Source: Spirosoma taeanense
GTDB lineage: Bacteria > Bacteroidota > Bacteroidia > Cytophagales > Spirosomataceae
Length of the DNA: 64,000 nucleotides
Direction of reading: 5' to 3'
Assembly: GCF_013127955.1 (NCBI RefSeq)
Contig: NZ_CP053435.1
Span: 868,001-932,000 of the forward strand
The notes beneath the pieces were generated by a model. The model did not search any database, was not told where the DNA came from, and worked only from the letters and a program-made list of their open reading frames with translations. Made by a program: the position numbers and the translations under genes. Shown piece by piece: positions 18,470-27,280 of this stretch. Every line of letters begins with the position of its first letter. Positions within the stretch are counted from its first letter, which is position 1.

Positions 18470-19936
18470 CTAGCTTTCCTGGCTCGCATCAATTTTTTTA
18501 ACCACCTCGTTATTAAGTATATACGTAAACATGCGCCGATCAAGCGTTGTAGGGACTCGCTCAACGGCTTCGTTGATATCCCAGAGCAGCTTTATTTTTA
18601 GATTAATGCCTTTGATGACGTCAGCTCGCACCCGGCGTTGGTTGTCCAGGGTTTTGTCGGTAATCTTCAGCAATTCATTGAGTTGTTCACCACTGATGCC
18701 GCCCGTTGTCTGCGCCCGTAGCAGGGCCTCAAATACTTCCTTTTCCTGCGGGTTGAGAACAGACAACTGGCTGATTCGGGTGGGCTCCTGGTGAGCAGTG
18801 GGAGTCGGCTTTGCTACGGCTTTTTTGTGCCGCAATCTCCAGAATAAGTTAGCGCCTATACCAACCAGTAGCAGAGTCCCCAATGTACAGACAGCCCAAA
18901 GGATAGAATTATCCTCGGTTTCGTAGAAAGCGCCAATAGGCCGGGCGTCGCGCCAGATCTGAGCAATGGGTAACTTGATGATGCGAACGCCTGCCTCTGA
19001 GTTATCTGCCACATTCCGGCGAAAATGCAGCGTATTCTGCCACACATAACTATGGTATACATCCCGCTCGCCATTAGCCAGTACATTACCCAGCAATTTA
19101 TCAGTATCCCGCCAAAGTCTGGCTTCGTTACGAACCGCGTCGAACACCAGAAAGGTTGTCAGCGGGTTGTCGTAAAAGCAAAGTATAAAGTATCGGTTAA
19201 TCTGAAACCAGCTCGCCTTGCTCAGAATATCGAATTGTAGATGTTCGCGCACTGCTGATGACGTTTGCCCAACCTTCCGCCAGGTATTGCTGGCGAATGA
19301 GAACTGATAGACGCCCTCGTCCCAGTGAAACCCGCCCTGGTGCTCAGAGTCATTCTGATGAAAGCTCAGGGCAGAGATAAAGGCGTCGACTTCGGGCACA
19401 TAGCCGTTGAATCCCTGATAGATTGAGGCAGGCGCGTTCGTGGCAGAATTCAGACTTTCCCATTCATTCGTGGCAGCCTTGTAATACGCCAGAATGTTGT
19501 TTGTATGCCAGAATCCGTAACCGCCGAAACTGTGCAGGATACCCTTTCGTATGAACTTCGCCGAATGGCAGTTATAGCCTCTAAAAAATGTTTTATCCAA
19601 TCGTTCCAGCCGCCTTGTCTGCCGATTGAATTGGTAAACCTGCTGCGTACAGTTAACCAGCAGGAGACGATTAGTCGAATCGACCGGGAAGCTTTCAACG
19701 CGGGTGGGTGACGGAAACTCACCCGAAACAACACCTTGCAGTTCTATAACGCCCTGTAGTTGCCAGATGCCCGGTCTGGTTTCGACTTCCAGCGTTTTTT
19801 TATTCGTATCAATTCGGTGCAGTCGGCCGTCGGGCGCGTCGGGCCAGGTCAGGACGGCGGCATAACTATGTCCCGTTTGTAGTCCGAAGAGCAAGTGGAC
19901 TAATAACCAGATATATAACTGACAATAACGACTCAT
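18470..19936 (-). CDS. Membrane-anchored sensor with beta-propeller-like ectodomain and cytoplasmic helical domain
   Basis: A 488-residue protein of unrecognised family. It has an N-terminal signal segment (residues about 1-27), a Trp/Tyr-rich extracytoplasmic region of repeated strands such as GGYGFWHTNN, YYKAATNEWESL and FASNTWRKVG that resembles a Kelch-like propeller, one membrane helix (about 346-368) and a 120-residue cytoplasmic tail. The tail (NPQEKEVFEALLRAQ to KTLDNQRRVRADVIKGINLKI) looks like a winged-helix or other DNA-binding domain. The layout suggests a one-component transmembrane regulator, but no target is adjacent and the DNA-binding role is inferred. It stands alone between eno and a hairpin region. 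Confidence 0.7.
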   Translation of the reverse strand: MSRYCQLYIWLLVHLLFGLQTGHSYAAVLTWPDAPDGRLHRIDTNKKTLEVETRPGIWQLQGVIELQGVVSGEFPSPTRVESFPVDSTNRLLLVNCTQQVYQFNRQTRRLERLDKTFFRGYNCHSAKFIRKGILHSFGGYGFWHTNNILAYYKAATNEWESLNSATNAPASIYQGFNGYVPEVDAFISALSFHQNDSEHQGGFHWDEGVYQFSFASNTWRKVGQTSSAVREHLQFDILSKASWFQINRYFILCFYDNPLTTFLVFDAVRNEARLWRDTDKLLGNVLANGERDVYHSYVWQNTLHFRRNVADNSEAGVRIIKLPIAQIWRDARPIGAFYETEDNSILWAVCTLGTLLLVGIGANLFWRLRHKKAVAKPTPTAHQEPTRISQLSVLNPQEKEVFEALLRAQTTGGISGEQLNELLKITDKTLDNQRRVRADVIKGINLKIKLLWDINEAVERVPTTLDRRMFTYILNNEVVKKIDASQES

Positions 19937-20107
19937 GATGGGGATGGATAAAAGCCAATGCAGACAAATATGTCTTTATTCCCGGATATGTGAGGAAGGG
20001 AAATCACGGAAATTTTCTTGCCGACCGTAAAGGGGAACGCTTTTTTTGCGGCAGATAACCGCCCCACCCACGTTCAGCCTTCCTTTCTAGGCCTTTACGT
20101 GATGAAC

Positions 20108-20152
20108 CAGCTCAAAATTCATAAACTTTATATGTTTATGAATTTTGAGCTG
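20108..20152. repeat. AT-rich perfect 19-base inverted repeat
   Basis: Arms CAGCTCAAAATTCATAAAC and the exact complement flank a seven-base loop (TTTATAT). It lies in the 250-base spacer between the divergent sensor gene and a small ORF. There is no T-tail or direct-repeat flank. It could be a terminator, a regulatory hairpin or an operator; nothing else was seen in the spacer apart from a likely promoter region. Confidence 0.75.
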
Positions 20153-20189
20153 TTCGTTACCCTTGTCTGGTGCTTTGCGTTCTGCTTTC

Positions 20190-20426
20190 ATGCCACTTTC
20201 TCATTCTGCGAATCCCCAAAATATCCTTGAGTTTGTGAAATGCTATGGGATCCACTTCGAGCTATTAAGGCGTGAGTTGATCGGCTGTAGTGAGATTTCT
20301 TCTGAACGTAATAAAGCTATTCTGGCTGATTTTCAGGAGGAAACCAGACCCATGGTCCTTGCTGTGGCCGAATTGATTCGACAGGAAGTGATACGTATGG
20401 AGTGGGGACAGACTTCTGATAATTAA
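20190..20426 (+). CDS. Small hypothetical helical protein
   Basis: A 78-residue protein starting MPLSHSANPQ. Most of it appears helical and amphipathic, with mixed charges (LRRELIGCSE, ILADFQEETRPMVLAVAELIRQEVIRME), and it has no signal or membrane segment. Two upstream in-frame positions could also start it, but the ATG at 20190 is the one most clearly after the hairpin. No family is recognised. Its amino-acid make-up looks like a real protein, but it stands alone, so it is only moderately supported. Confidence 0.45.
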   Translation: MPLSHSANPQNILEFVKCYGIHFELLRRELIGCSEISSERNKAILADFQEETRPMVLAVAELIRQEVIRMEWGQTSDN

Positions 20427-20544
20427 TTGGCTTCAGGACCTAACGGGGGCTGCCTGCCTGACCATTACGTGTAGCTTCTGCTGATTCCGTTGCAAACCCG
20501 CCTGCTTTTTCGGTACTTAGCCTTGCCACTACCCGGTGCCGCCG

Positions 20545-22494
20545 ATGAAAGCTGCTTTATTTCTCTTTTTGCTCGTTAGCACAGCCCTGACAGGACTGGC
20601 TCAGGTTCCCCGACCAACTTTCCCGACGCCCCTTAGCCCACGGCTGGCGAACTACCGGATTGACGTAACGCTTGATCCGGCCACCAAAAAACTGGTCGGC
20701 GACGAAACGCTGACCTGGCGCAATCCGTCCGACGATGTTATTCGGGAGTTGCAGTTTCATCTGTATCTCAACGCGTTTCGTAACGAGAAAACGACGTTCA
20801 TGCGCGAGTCGGGCGGGCAGTTGCGGGGCGACGTCATTGATCGGAATGCTACAGAAAACCCGTACGGTTCGATTGATATTCTCTCGATGAAACGGCACGC
20901 GACCTCGGGCGCGTCGGAGTCGCTGGCTTATCAGTTTATTCAGCCCGATGACCGGAACAAAGACGACCGTACGGTTATTCGGGTGCCACTCAGCAAACCG
21001 GTTGGGCCGGGTGAGACGATTGTACTAGAGATTCAGTTCCGGGCCAAACTTCCTCAGATCTTCGCCCGTACGGGCTTTAGCCGCGACTATTTTCTGGTCG
21101 GGCAGTGGTTTCCCAAAATCGGGGTTTATGAACCCGCTGGCACGCGTTACGCGACAACAGGCCAGTGGAACTGCCATCAGTTTCATGCCCACTCTGAGTT
21201 TTACGCCGATTATGGCGTTTATGATGTCAATATTACAACGCCGAAAGAATATTGGGTGGGCGCAACGGGGGTAATGGTGGGCGAGAAAACTGGGCCGGGG
21301 GAGACCAAAACGCTGCGCTGGCATGCCGAAGACGTAGTAGATTTTGCCTGGACGGCTTCGCCCCATTTCCAGGTTGTCAACGATAAGTGGAAGCACGTAA
21401 CGATTGAACTCCTGCTACAGCCCGAACACCGGCATCAGGCCGACCGGCATCTGAAGGCGGCCAAAGCGGCTCTGGCGTATTTCGACAAACATCTGGGGAA
21501 ATACCCGTTTCCAAATCTGACCATTGTGGACCCGCCCGTTCATGCCAGTGGTTCTGCCGGTATGGAGTACCCAACCTTTATTACGGCCGGAACGGCCTGG
21601 TTCATACCTGAAGGTATTCGCGCGCCGGAGATGGTTACGGTACACGAGTTCGGTCATCAATACTTTATGCAATTGCTGGCGTCCAACGAGTTTGAAGAGG
21701 CCTGGCTCGACGAAGGCTTCAATCAATATTACGAAGGCCGGATTATGGACGCAACCTACGGTGTTCGCTCGTCGCAGGTCAATCTGCTGGGTTTTCGCAT
21801 GGGCGATCTGGAGAGTTCGCGCGACAGTTACGTGCATCAGGACAATCCAGCCGTCGGGTCGTCGTTTGGGAATACCTGGCAGTTGCCCGAAGGTCAGTAC
21901 GGGGTGTTGACGTACTCAAAAACCGCTACCTGGCTACGAACGCTGGAAGGGCTGGTGGGCCGGCAGGTAATGGACGAGATTATGCAGACCTACTTCATTC
22001 GCTGGCGGTTCCGACATCTCAACGCCCAAAGCTTCATCGACATCGTGAACGAGCTTGTTTCGAAGCGACTCGGCAGTAAGTATGGCCCTGATATGAACTG
22101 GTTTTTTGCGCAGGCGCTCTATGGGGATCAGGTAGTTGATTATGAGCTAACCGGCCTGAAAAATCGCAGACAGAACGGTCGGCAGCAGTCCGTCATTACC
22201 GTTATGCGCAATGGCGACGGACAGATGCCGGTCGATATACAGGTGCAGTTCGAAAATGGCCGGACGTTAATGCTGTTCTGGGATGGGAAAGCCCGCCAGC
22301 GCCAGTTTACGATTACCGAGAACGCGCGGGTTGTTTCGGCAACGGTCGACCCGAAGCAGAAGATATATATGGACACTAATTTCAATAACAACAGCCTGAC
22401 GCTGGAACCATCATCGGCGCCGGCGGCTAAATTTGCCACAAAGTTTTTGTTCTGGGTTGAGAACTGGATGCAATGGCTGGCCTGGCTGGTCTAA
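20545..22494 (+). CDS. Secreted M1 family metallopeptidase
   Basis: A 649-residue aminopeptidase-like zinc protease. A signal peptide covers about residues 1-20 (ending LTGLAQ), then comes the N-terminal beta domain, the exopeptidase-type segment GSAGMEYPTFI and the zinc site HEFGH at residues 367-371 with the third ligand Glu390 in WLDEGF. All catalytic ligands are present. It should degrade peptides in the periplasm or outside the cell. The ATG at 20545 gives a clean signal peptide; a GTG nine bases upstream is an alternative. It stands upstream of nuoC without an obvious link. Confidence 0.92.
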   Translation: MKAALFLFLLVSTALTGLAQVPRPTFPTPLSPRLANYRIDVTLDPATKKLVGDETLTWRNPSDDVIRELQFHLYLNAFRNEKTTFMRESGGQLRGDVIDRNATENPYGSIDILSMKRHATSGASESLAYQFIQPDDRNKDDRTVIRVPLSKPVGPGETIVLEIQFRAKLPQIFARTGFSRDYFLVGQWFPKIGVYEPAGTRYATTGQWNCHQFHAHSEFYADYGVYDVNITTPKEYWVGATGVMVGEKTGPGETKTLRWHAEDVVDFAWTASPHFQVVNDKWKHVTIELLLQPEHRHQADRHLKAAKAALAYFDKHLGKYPFPNLTIVDPPVHASGSAGMEYPTFITAGTAWFIPEGIRAPEMVTVHEFGHQYFMQLLASNEFEEAWLDEGFNQYYEGRIMDATYGVRSSQVNLLGFRMGDLESSRDSYVHQDNPAVGSSFGNTWQLPEGQYGVLTYSKTATWLRTLEGLVGRQVMDEIMQTYFIRWRFRHLNAQSFIDIVNELVSKRLGSKYGPDMNWFFAQALYGDQVVDYELTGLKNRRQNGRQQSVITVMRNGDGQMPVDIQVQFENGRTLMLFWDGKARQRQFTITENARVVSATVDPKQKIYMDTNFNNNSLTLEPSSAPAAKFATKFLFWVENWMQWLAWLV

Positions 22495-22545
22495 AATTGG
22501 TTCGTATTTACGTAACCGACGTAATGGATTCTGTTTTTTAAAAGT

Positions 22546-23037
22546 ATGAGCTTTTCCGAAATCGCCAGTTTTCTCGATAGTGCCTTTGGTCCGTCACTAA
22601 CCGCCAACACGCAGAATCCACAGCCGTTTCTGACGGTTCCAGCAGAGCGTCTGGTGGAGGTTTGTCAGTTCTTGCGCGACGATGAGCGCTTGTTTTTTGA
22701 TCTGCTGGCCTGCCTGACGGCCATTGACAACGGCGCTGAAGCCGGAACGATGGAGGTCGTGTATAACCTTACGTCTATTCCGTATGAGCATAACCTGATG
22801 CTGAAAGTGATTGTGCCGCGCAACCCGGAAGGTCAGCCGTTACCCGTTGTGCCGAGTGTGGCTGCCATCTGGCGCACCGCCGACTGGCACGAACGCGAGG
22901 CTTTTGATCTCGTCGGCATTCATTTCAGCGGCCACCCAAACCTGCGCCGAATTCTGCTGCCTACCGACTGGCAGGGCCATCCCTTACGTACTGACTATCG
23001 CGAAGACGAACAGTATCACGGCATCCGAACCCAGTAA
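22546..23037 (+). CDS. nuoC: NADH-quinone oxidoreductase subunit C
   Basis: A 163-residue 30-kDa-type subunit of respiratory complex I. The family signature lies near the C-terminus: HEREAFDLVGIHFSGHPNLRRIL followed by PLRTDY, matching the ERE-D-GI-F-GHP-LRRIL pattern and given here as two joined stretches of conserved residues. It sits in the peripheral arm next to NuoD. In most genomes nuoC lies between nuoB and nuoD, but here its neighbours are an M1 peptidase and an unrelated secreted protein, so it is isolated from the rest of the complex. Confidence 0.9.
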   Translation: MSFSEIASFLDSAFGPSLTANTQNPQPFLTVPAERLVEVCQFLRDDERLFFDLLACLTAIDNGAEAGTMEVVYNLTSIPYEHNLMLKVIVPRNPEGQPLPVVPSVAAIWRTADWHEREAFDLVGIHFSGHPNLRRILLPTDWQGHPLRTDYREDEQYHGIRTQ

Positions 23038-23128
23038 ATGAACCCTGGGCAGACCGGCCACCAGCTTACATCAGGTTAGCCATTTTGTCGTTTTATTTGT
23101 TGTGGTTTCACAACCCGACTGCCTTTCC

Positions 23129-24820
23129 ATGAATCGTTTGCTACGTAACTGTCTGCTGTTTTCATTTCTCTACGTATCCTTCACGACTGTCTTTGCGCAA
23201 CCCACTTCAGTGCGTGGTATTCCAGCGGTTGACTCGGTCATCGTAACGGGTCGTATCCGGAATCTGTCGGCGCGACTTTATCGTGAAGCACCAACGGTCC
23301 TGATCAGCCGGAACAACATTCTGCAGGCCAGTCGCGAGTTGGTCCGGCCCGCTCCGCTGAACGTGGATGGTAGCTTTCGGGTATCGCTGCCGTTGATCTA
23401 TTCGCAGGAAGAGTTGTATCTGAACTACGGGCGAATTTCAACGGCGTTTCTGGCTGCACCCGGCACATTATCCATCGAACTGAATGCCGATTCCTTATTC
23501 ACGTCCGCCGTTCCGTTCCAGTTTGGGGGTGTTAATGCGCAGGTGAACCGGCAGTTTGCCCGCTACAAAGCCTTTGAGGCCGCTTTTTCAGACAAACCCG
23601 ACAACCGAAAACTATCGGATCAGGTGAGTGGTAAAAACGCTCAGGATACCTATAATACGGTTCTCACGGCTTATGGGGCCGCGTTTCGGCAATTTGCCGT
23701 GCGCGAAAAGCCGTTTCCACTCGTCGCCCAATGGGTTAACTCGATCAACCGCTACAATGCCGCCGGGTTTGTCTATGAAAAAGCTACGTACGAGAACGAA
23801 AAGCTGCCAACTTCGCTGAATGATTCGCTACGGCCACCCGACGACCGGATGCTGACGGCCGCCCGGGCTTCGGCCATGAACCGGTTTGCGGCCTACGCAA
23901 CGCAGCTTTTAACCACTGCACAGACTAACCGTTCCGCCAACGGACTAACCGTTCGCACGCTGTCGTCGCTGCTGCTGCGGTATGGCCGTAATCTGACGGA
24001 AGCCGAACGAACGCGCCTGCAGAGTTATATGGAAAACAACAGTGCCAGGGCGTCAGACCTGCGTTTTTTCGACGGGTTGATTAAACGCAGCAACGATACC
24101 ATTCAGCGGCTGGTTACCTACGAAACCCTGATGCAGCGCAGCCGAGATCAGTTCGATGAGGCATCGGTGGGCTATATCGGCGCTTATACGCTGGCGGTTG
24201 CCCTGCCCAGCCTGACCCTTGATTTTGCCCGGTTGCTGCAGGATTACGTTCAGGAACAGATTAAGGCTACGGCCCTGAAACAGTCGCTCAACGAGTTATA
24301 CCGGCTGGAGGTGAAAGACAGTGCCCGGATTCGGGCGGCCGTACAGACCTTGAACAAAGCGGGTGAAACGGCACGCAGCGTTGAAGTAACGCCCGGCGTA
24401 TTCATTACCCGCGATGCGATCGGCAGCGGTTCAGCGGCATTCGATCAGGTCATCAACAGTAATCGGGGAAAGGTTATTTACGTCCTGCTCACCTCCGTGC
24501 TGGAAGAGAGCGGGCGACAGGCGGCACTCGACGCACAGCGACTGCGGAGCATTTACCGAAGTCGTGATTTTGCCTTAGTTTACCTACCCTTACCCAGTTC
24601 GGATAAAGAAACATGGGTTGAGTTTTCGGTCAAGAATAACCTCTTGGGCGATCACCTGCTGCTGACCGAAGCGCAGCTTGATGATGCACTTAGCCGCTTA
24701 CGGTCGTCTAATGAGGTGTCGGCAACAATCATCAACCGGGTTGGCAAGATCGTCAAGCGGAACGCACCATTACCAAACGACACCGAAGACTTAAGAAAAG
24801 TGCTCGACAAGAACCTGTAG
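23129..24820 (+). CDS. Secreted TlpA-like protein lacking the CxxC motif
   Basis: A 563-residue secreted protein with a signal peptide (residues about 1-25, ending VFAQ). The N-terminal part resembles the DUF4369-like beta region often placed before TlpA domains in Bacteroidota, the middle is a long helical region, and the C-terminal 120 residues follow the thioredoxin/TlpA pattern (GKVIYVLL, then FALVYLPL, WVEFSVKNNLLGDHLLL and INRVGKIV). Where TlpA has WCxPC, this protein has SVLEESG, so it has no redox cysteines. It is probably a structural or substrate-binding relative; no function is known. ATG at 23129 was chosen to match the signal peptide. Confidence 0.7.
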   Translation: MNRLLRNCLLFSFLYVSFTTVFAQPTSVRGIPAVDSVIVTGRIRNLSARLYREAPTVLISRNNILQASRELVRPAPLNVDGSFRVSLPLIYSQEELYLNYGRISTAFLAAPGTLSIELNADSLFTSAVPFQFGGVNAQVNRQFARYKAFEAAFSDKPDNRKLSDQVSGKNAQDTYNTVLTAYGAAFRQFAVREKPFPLVAQWVNSINRYNAAGFVYEKATYENEKLPTSLNDSLRPPDDRMLTAARASAMNRFAAYATQLLTTAQTNRSANGLTVRTLSSLLLRYGRNLTEAERTRLQSYMENNSARASDLRFFDGLIKRSNDTIQRLVTYETLMQRSRDQFDEASVGYIGAYTLAVALPSLTLDFARLLQDYVQEQIKATALKQSLNELYRLEVKDSARIRAAVQTLNKAGETARSVEVTPGVFITRDAIGSGSAAFDQVINSNRGKVIYVLLTSVLEESGRQAALDAQRLRSIYRSRDFALVYLPLPSSDKETWVEFSVKNNLLGDHLLLTEAQLDDALSRLRSSNEVSATIINRVGKIVKRNAPLPNDTEDLRKVLDKNL

Positions 24821-24827
24821 TTGAGGC

Positions 24828-25826
24828 TTAGCGGGATGAATCGGTAACGCTTTCCATTTCAGACACGTTGGCAATGCTTTTGGGCGGACGCTGGCTCCAG
24901 AAGGTAGCCAGCAGCGAACCGGTCGTGTTCATAATGGGACCAAACAAGGCTGCAGCTAGTCCGACCGTAGCAACTTTCCCCATCTGAACAGCGATGCCCG
25001 AGGCTAAACCACCATTCTGCAAACCAACCTCGATAGCAACTGTCCGGCAGCTCTGCTCGTCCATGCCAAACAGGCGGGCACTGCTGTATCCCAGCAGGAA
25101 CCCGGCCAGATTATGAACCAATACGCAGAGGGCCAGCGTCCAGCCAACGGTCAGCATACTGTCGCGTCCGGTAGCGGTAATGATAGCGACAATGAGGATG
25201 ATCCCGGCCATGGAAATAAGGGGCATGAAGCGGTTGATAAAGACGGCTGACTTATGGAAAATCCGATTCAGAACCAGCCCCACAATGACCGGCAAAATCA
25301 CAATCTGCATGATTTCGAGCATCATCTTCAGAAATGAAATTTCAACGAATTGCCCGGCCAGCAGTTTCATCAGCGCGGGCATGAGCAAAGGCGCCAGCAG
25401 CGTGGCCAGCGTTGTGATGGTGATGGAAAGTGGTACGTTGGCTTTCGCAATGAAACACATTACATTGGAAGCCAGACCACTGGGCGAACAACCAATCAGA
25501 ACAACGCCCGCAGCTACTTCGGGTGGGAAGTCAAAGGTATTTGCCAGCGTAAAGCCCATCAGCGGCATAATCAGGAACTGACAGGCCACGCCGATGAACA
25601 CCGCCCTGGGCTGCCGGATAACCCCCTCAAAGTCTTTCAGCGACATGGTTGTGCCCATACCCAGCATGATAATCTGCAACAGCGGGACAATCAGCTTCTT
25701 CAGCTGGAAATCGCCAATCTGGGTAAACGGCCCCGGAAACACCAGCGCAACAACAACTGCCAGGATGATCAGAACAGTGTACGTCAGGTTACGGTACGGC
25801 GATTGATGAGTGGTTTCGGTTTTCAA
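24828..25826 (-). CDS. Bile acid:sodium symporter (BASS) family transporter
   Basis: A 332-residue membrane protein with nine to ten hydrophobic segments. The BASS hallmarks are the GMGTTMSLKDFEG segment, the crossover region GCSPSGLASNVMCFIAKANV, and EVGLQNGGLASGIAVQ in the second half. Relatives carry sodium-coupled organic anions such as bile acids, pyruvate or pantoate. It converges tail to tail with the TlpA-like gene with only seven bases between them, and no terminator is seen in that gap. The substrate is not predictable. Confidence 0.9.
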   Translation of the reverse strand: MKTETTHQSPYRNLTYTVLIILAVVVALVFPGPFTQIGDFQLKKLIVPLLQIIMLGMGTTMSLKDFEGVIRQPRAVFIGVACQFLIMPLMGFTLANTFDFPPEVAAGVVLIGCSPSGLASNVMCFIAKANVPLSITITTLATLLAPLLMPALMKLLAGQFVEISFLKMMLEIMQIVILPVIVGLVLNRIFHKSAVFINRFMPLISMAGIILIVAIITATGRDSMLTVGWTLALCVLVHNLAGFLLGYSSARLFGMDEQSCRTVAIEVGLQNGGLASGIAVQMGKVATVGLAAALFGPIMNTTGSLLATFWSQRPPKSIANVSEMESVTDSSR

Positions 25827-25904
25827 AGGCGTTGTTAATTAGTCGTCAGTACCTGGCAAAGCGGCTCTGTTTCCGTTTCTACTTAACCAGCTACAACCCA
25901 GCGC

Positions 25905-26834
25905 CTACGCTTGCTTCATGGTTGAGAGAATCCCTTCTTTCAGCGAATAGGTTGAGGTTCTGATCTGGGTGATGCCATACGCTTTCAGAACGTAATCAAT
26001 CAGGCACACGGCTACGACGATCATGTCAACGCGCAGTTCGATCATGCCGGGAAGCTGCATCCGTTCCTCATGGTTTCGGGTGATCAGCAGTTCATAGGCC
26101 CGGTAAAATTCGTCGATTGGCAAGTTGAACGCGGTCTGGGCCGGATCGGGGAGGTGACCCCGCTCATGCATATACCACATATCAACCAGGGTGTCAAACG
26201 AGCCCGATGACCCAACCAGCACCGTCGGCTGATATTGATGGATGGCGTTGGCCAGGGGCAGGAGCTGTGCCTGGAAATAATCGGTTAACCGGCGGATGCT
26301 GCCGGCGCTGATGGGATCGGTGGTCATGAACCGTTCGCGGAGTCGCTGGCCGCCAATCTCGAAGCTCTGCTTCCAGTAAATCCGGGTCTGATTGCCCAGA
26401 ATAAACTCAACGCTGCCGCCACCAATGTCAATGACCAGCGCTGTCTGATCGTCCAGCGCGCCAGCCGCCCGCACGCCTTTATAAATATATTCGGCTTCCT
26501 GCTCGCCCGAAATGACCTGAATGGGGATACCAGTTTCCTGCCGAACCTGCTGGATAAATTCCTGCTGGTTGCGGGCAACCCGAATGGCGCTTGTGCCAGT
26601 GGCCATCACCTGCTCCGGCGCAACGTGATGCTGGTCCAGCACCTGCCGGAAATGGGTTAGTACGTTCAGCGCCCGGCCGATAGCTTCGGGCGTGATAATT
26701 CCCTGATTGATACCCGCCTGACCGATTTTAGCCGGGCGGCTTTCGCGAAACAGCGTTCGGTAGCCGGTTGCTTCGTTTTCAACAATGAGAAGGTGAAAGG
26801 TATTGGTGCCTAAGTCGATAATTGCTTGCTTCAT
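25905..26834 (-). CDS. Ppx/GppA family phosphatase (exopolyphosphatase-like)
   Basis: A 309-residue ASKHA-fold protein made of the Ppx/GppA core only. IDLGTNTFHLLIVE at the N-terminus is the phosphate-1 motif, GTSAIRVARN lies near residue 90, and VIDIGGGSVEFILG is the second phosphate loop. It is about 300 residues long, shorter than E. coli Ppx or GppA (about 500), and lacks their C-terminal HD-like domains, as is usual in Bacteroidota. It removes phosphate from polyphosphate or pppGpp. It diverges from rpsU, whose promoter overlaps its first codons. Confidence 0.9.
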   Translation of the reverse strand: MKQAIIDLGTNTFHLLIVENEATGYRTLFRESRPAKIGQAGINQGIITPEAIGRALNVLTHFRQVLDQHHVAPEQVMATGTSAIRVARNQQEFIQQVRQETGIPIQVISGEQEAEYIYKGVRAAGALDDQTALVIDIGGGSVEFILGNQTRIYWKQSFEIGGQRLRERFMTTDPISAGSIRRLTDYFQAQLLPLANAIHQYQPTVLVGSSGSFDTLVDMWYMHERGHLPDPAQTAFNLPIDEFYRAYELLITRNHEERMQLPGMIELRVDMIVVAVCLIDYVLKAYGITQIRTSTYSLKEGILSTMKQA

Positions 26835-26856
26835 AGTCGCAAATCTATTATCTTTG
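26826..26856 (+). promoter_or_regulatory. Bacteroidota-type promoter of rpsU
   Basis: A -33 TTG at 26826-26828 and a -7 box TATCTTTG at 26849-26856 are separated by 20 bases, which matches the Bacteroidota sigma factor consensus. The -7 box lies 35 bases before the rpsU start codon, and the -33 element overlaps the first codons of the divergent Ppx/GppA gene. Confidence 0.7.
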
Positions 26857-26891
26857 CCGTCCGGTTTTAGCTAAAACACAATATTTAAGAC

Positions 26892-27089
26892 ATGCTTATC
26901 ATTAACGTAAAAGACAACGAGTCGATTGACAAGGCCCTGAAACGCTTCAAGAAGAAATTCGAGAAGACGGGCGTGTTGCGGCAGTTGCGGTCGCGGACGG
27001 CTTTTCAGAAACCGTCGGTAAAGCGTCGCACCGAGATTATTAAGGCTGCCTACAAAGAGCGTATGTACGGCAACCACACCGAGCAGTAG
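26892..27089 (+). CDS. rpsU: 30S ribosomal protein S21
   Basis: A 65-residue S21 protein. The conserved core LIINVKDNESIDKALKRF is followed by the basic helix FKKKFEKTGVLRQLRSR and the terminal YKERMY segment, a Bacteroidota-type S21. It binds the 30S subunit near the anti-Shine-Dalgarno region. It has its own promoter and a rho-independent terminator. The next gene encodes a tyrosine recombinase, an arrangement often seen in this phylum. Confidence 0.96.
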   Translation: MLIINVKDNESIDKALKRFKKKFEKTGVLRQLRSRTAFQKPSVKRRTEIIKAAYKERMYGNHTEQ

Positions 27090-27162
27090 GCCGGTGGTAT
27101 GCAGCTGGCGTTGACAGGTTGATTGCGCAGTCAATTTCGTAACGTCACTGATCAGGATACAG

Positions 27163-27194
27163 AAGCAGCAGGCAGCAATGTCGGCTGCTTTTTT
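27163..27194 (+). terminator. Rho-independent terminator of rpsU
   Basis: The stem AAGCAGC pairs with GCTGCTT at 27184-27190 and is followed by T bases. It lies 74 bases after the rpsU stop and before the recombinase gene. Confidence 0.75.
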
Positions 27195-27280
27195 GTTGCC
27201 CAAATCGGATGCCCGCCCCAGTTTGCATGGGTTTCCCGATTAGCTTTACAAAGTGAAACGCCGTTAATCTCTTTAAGCCT

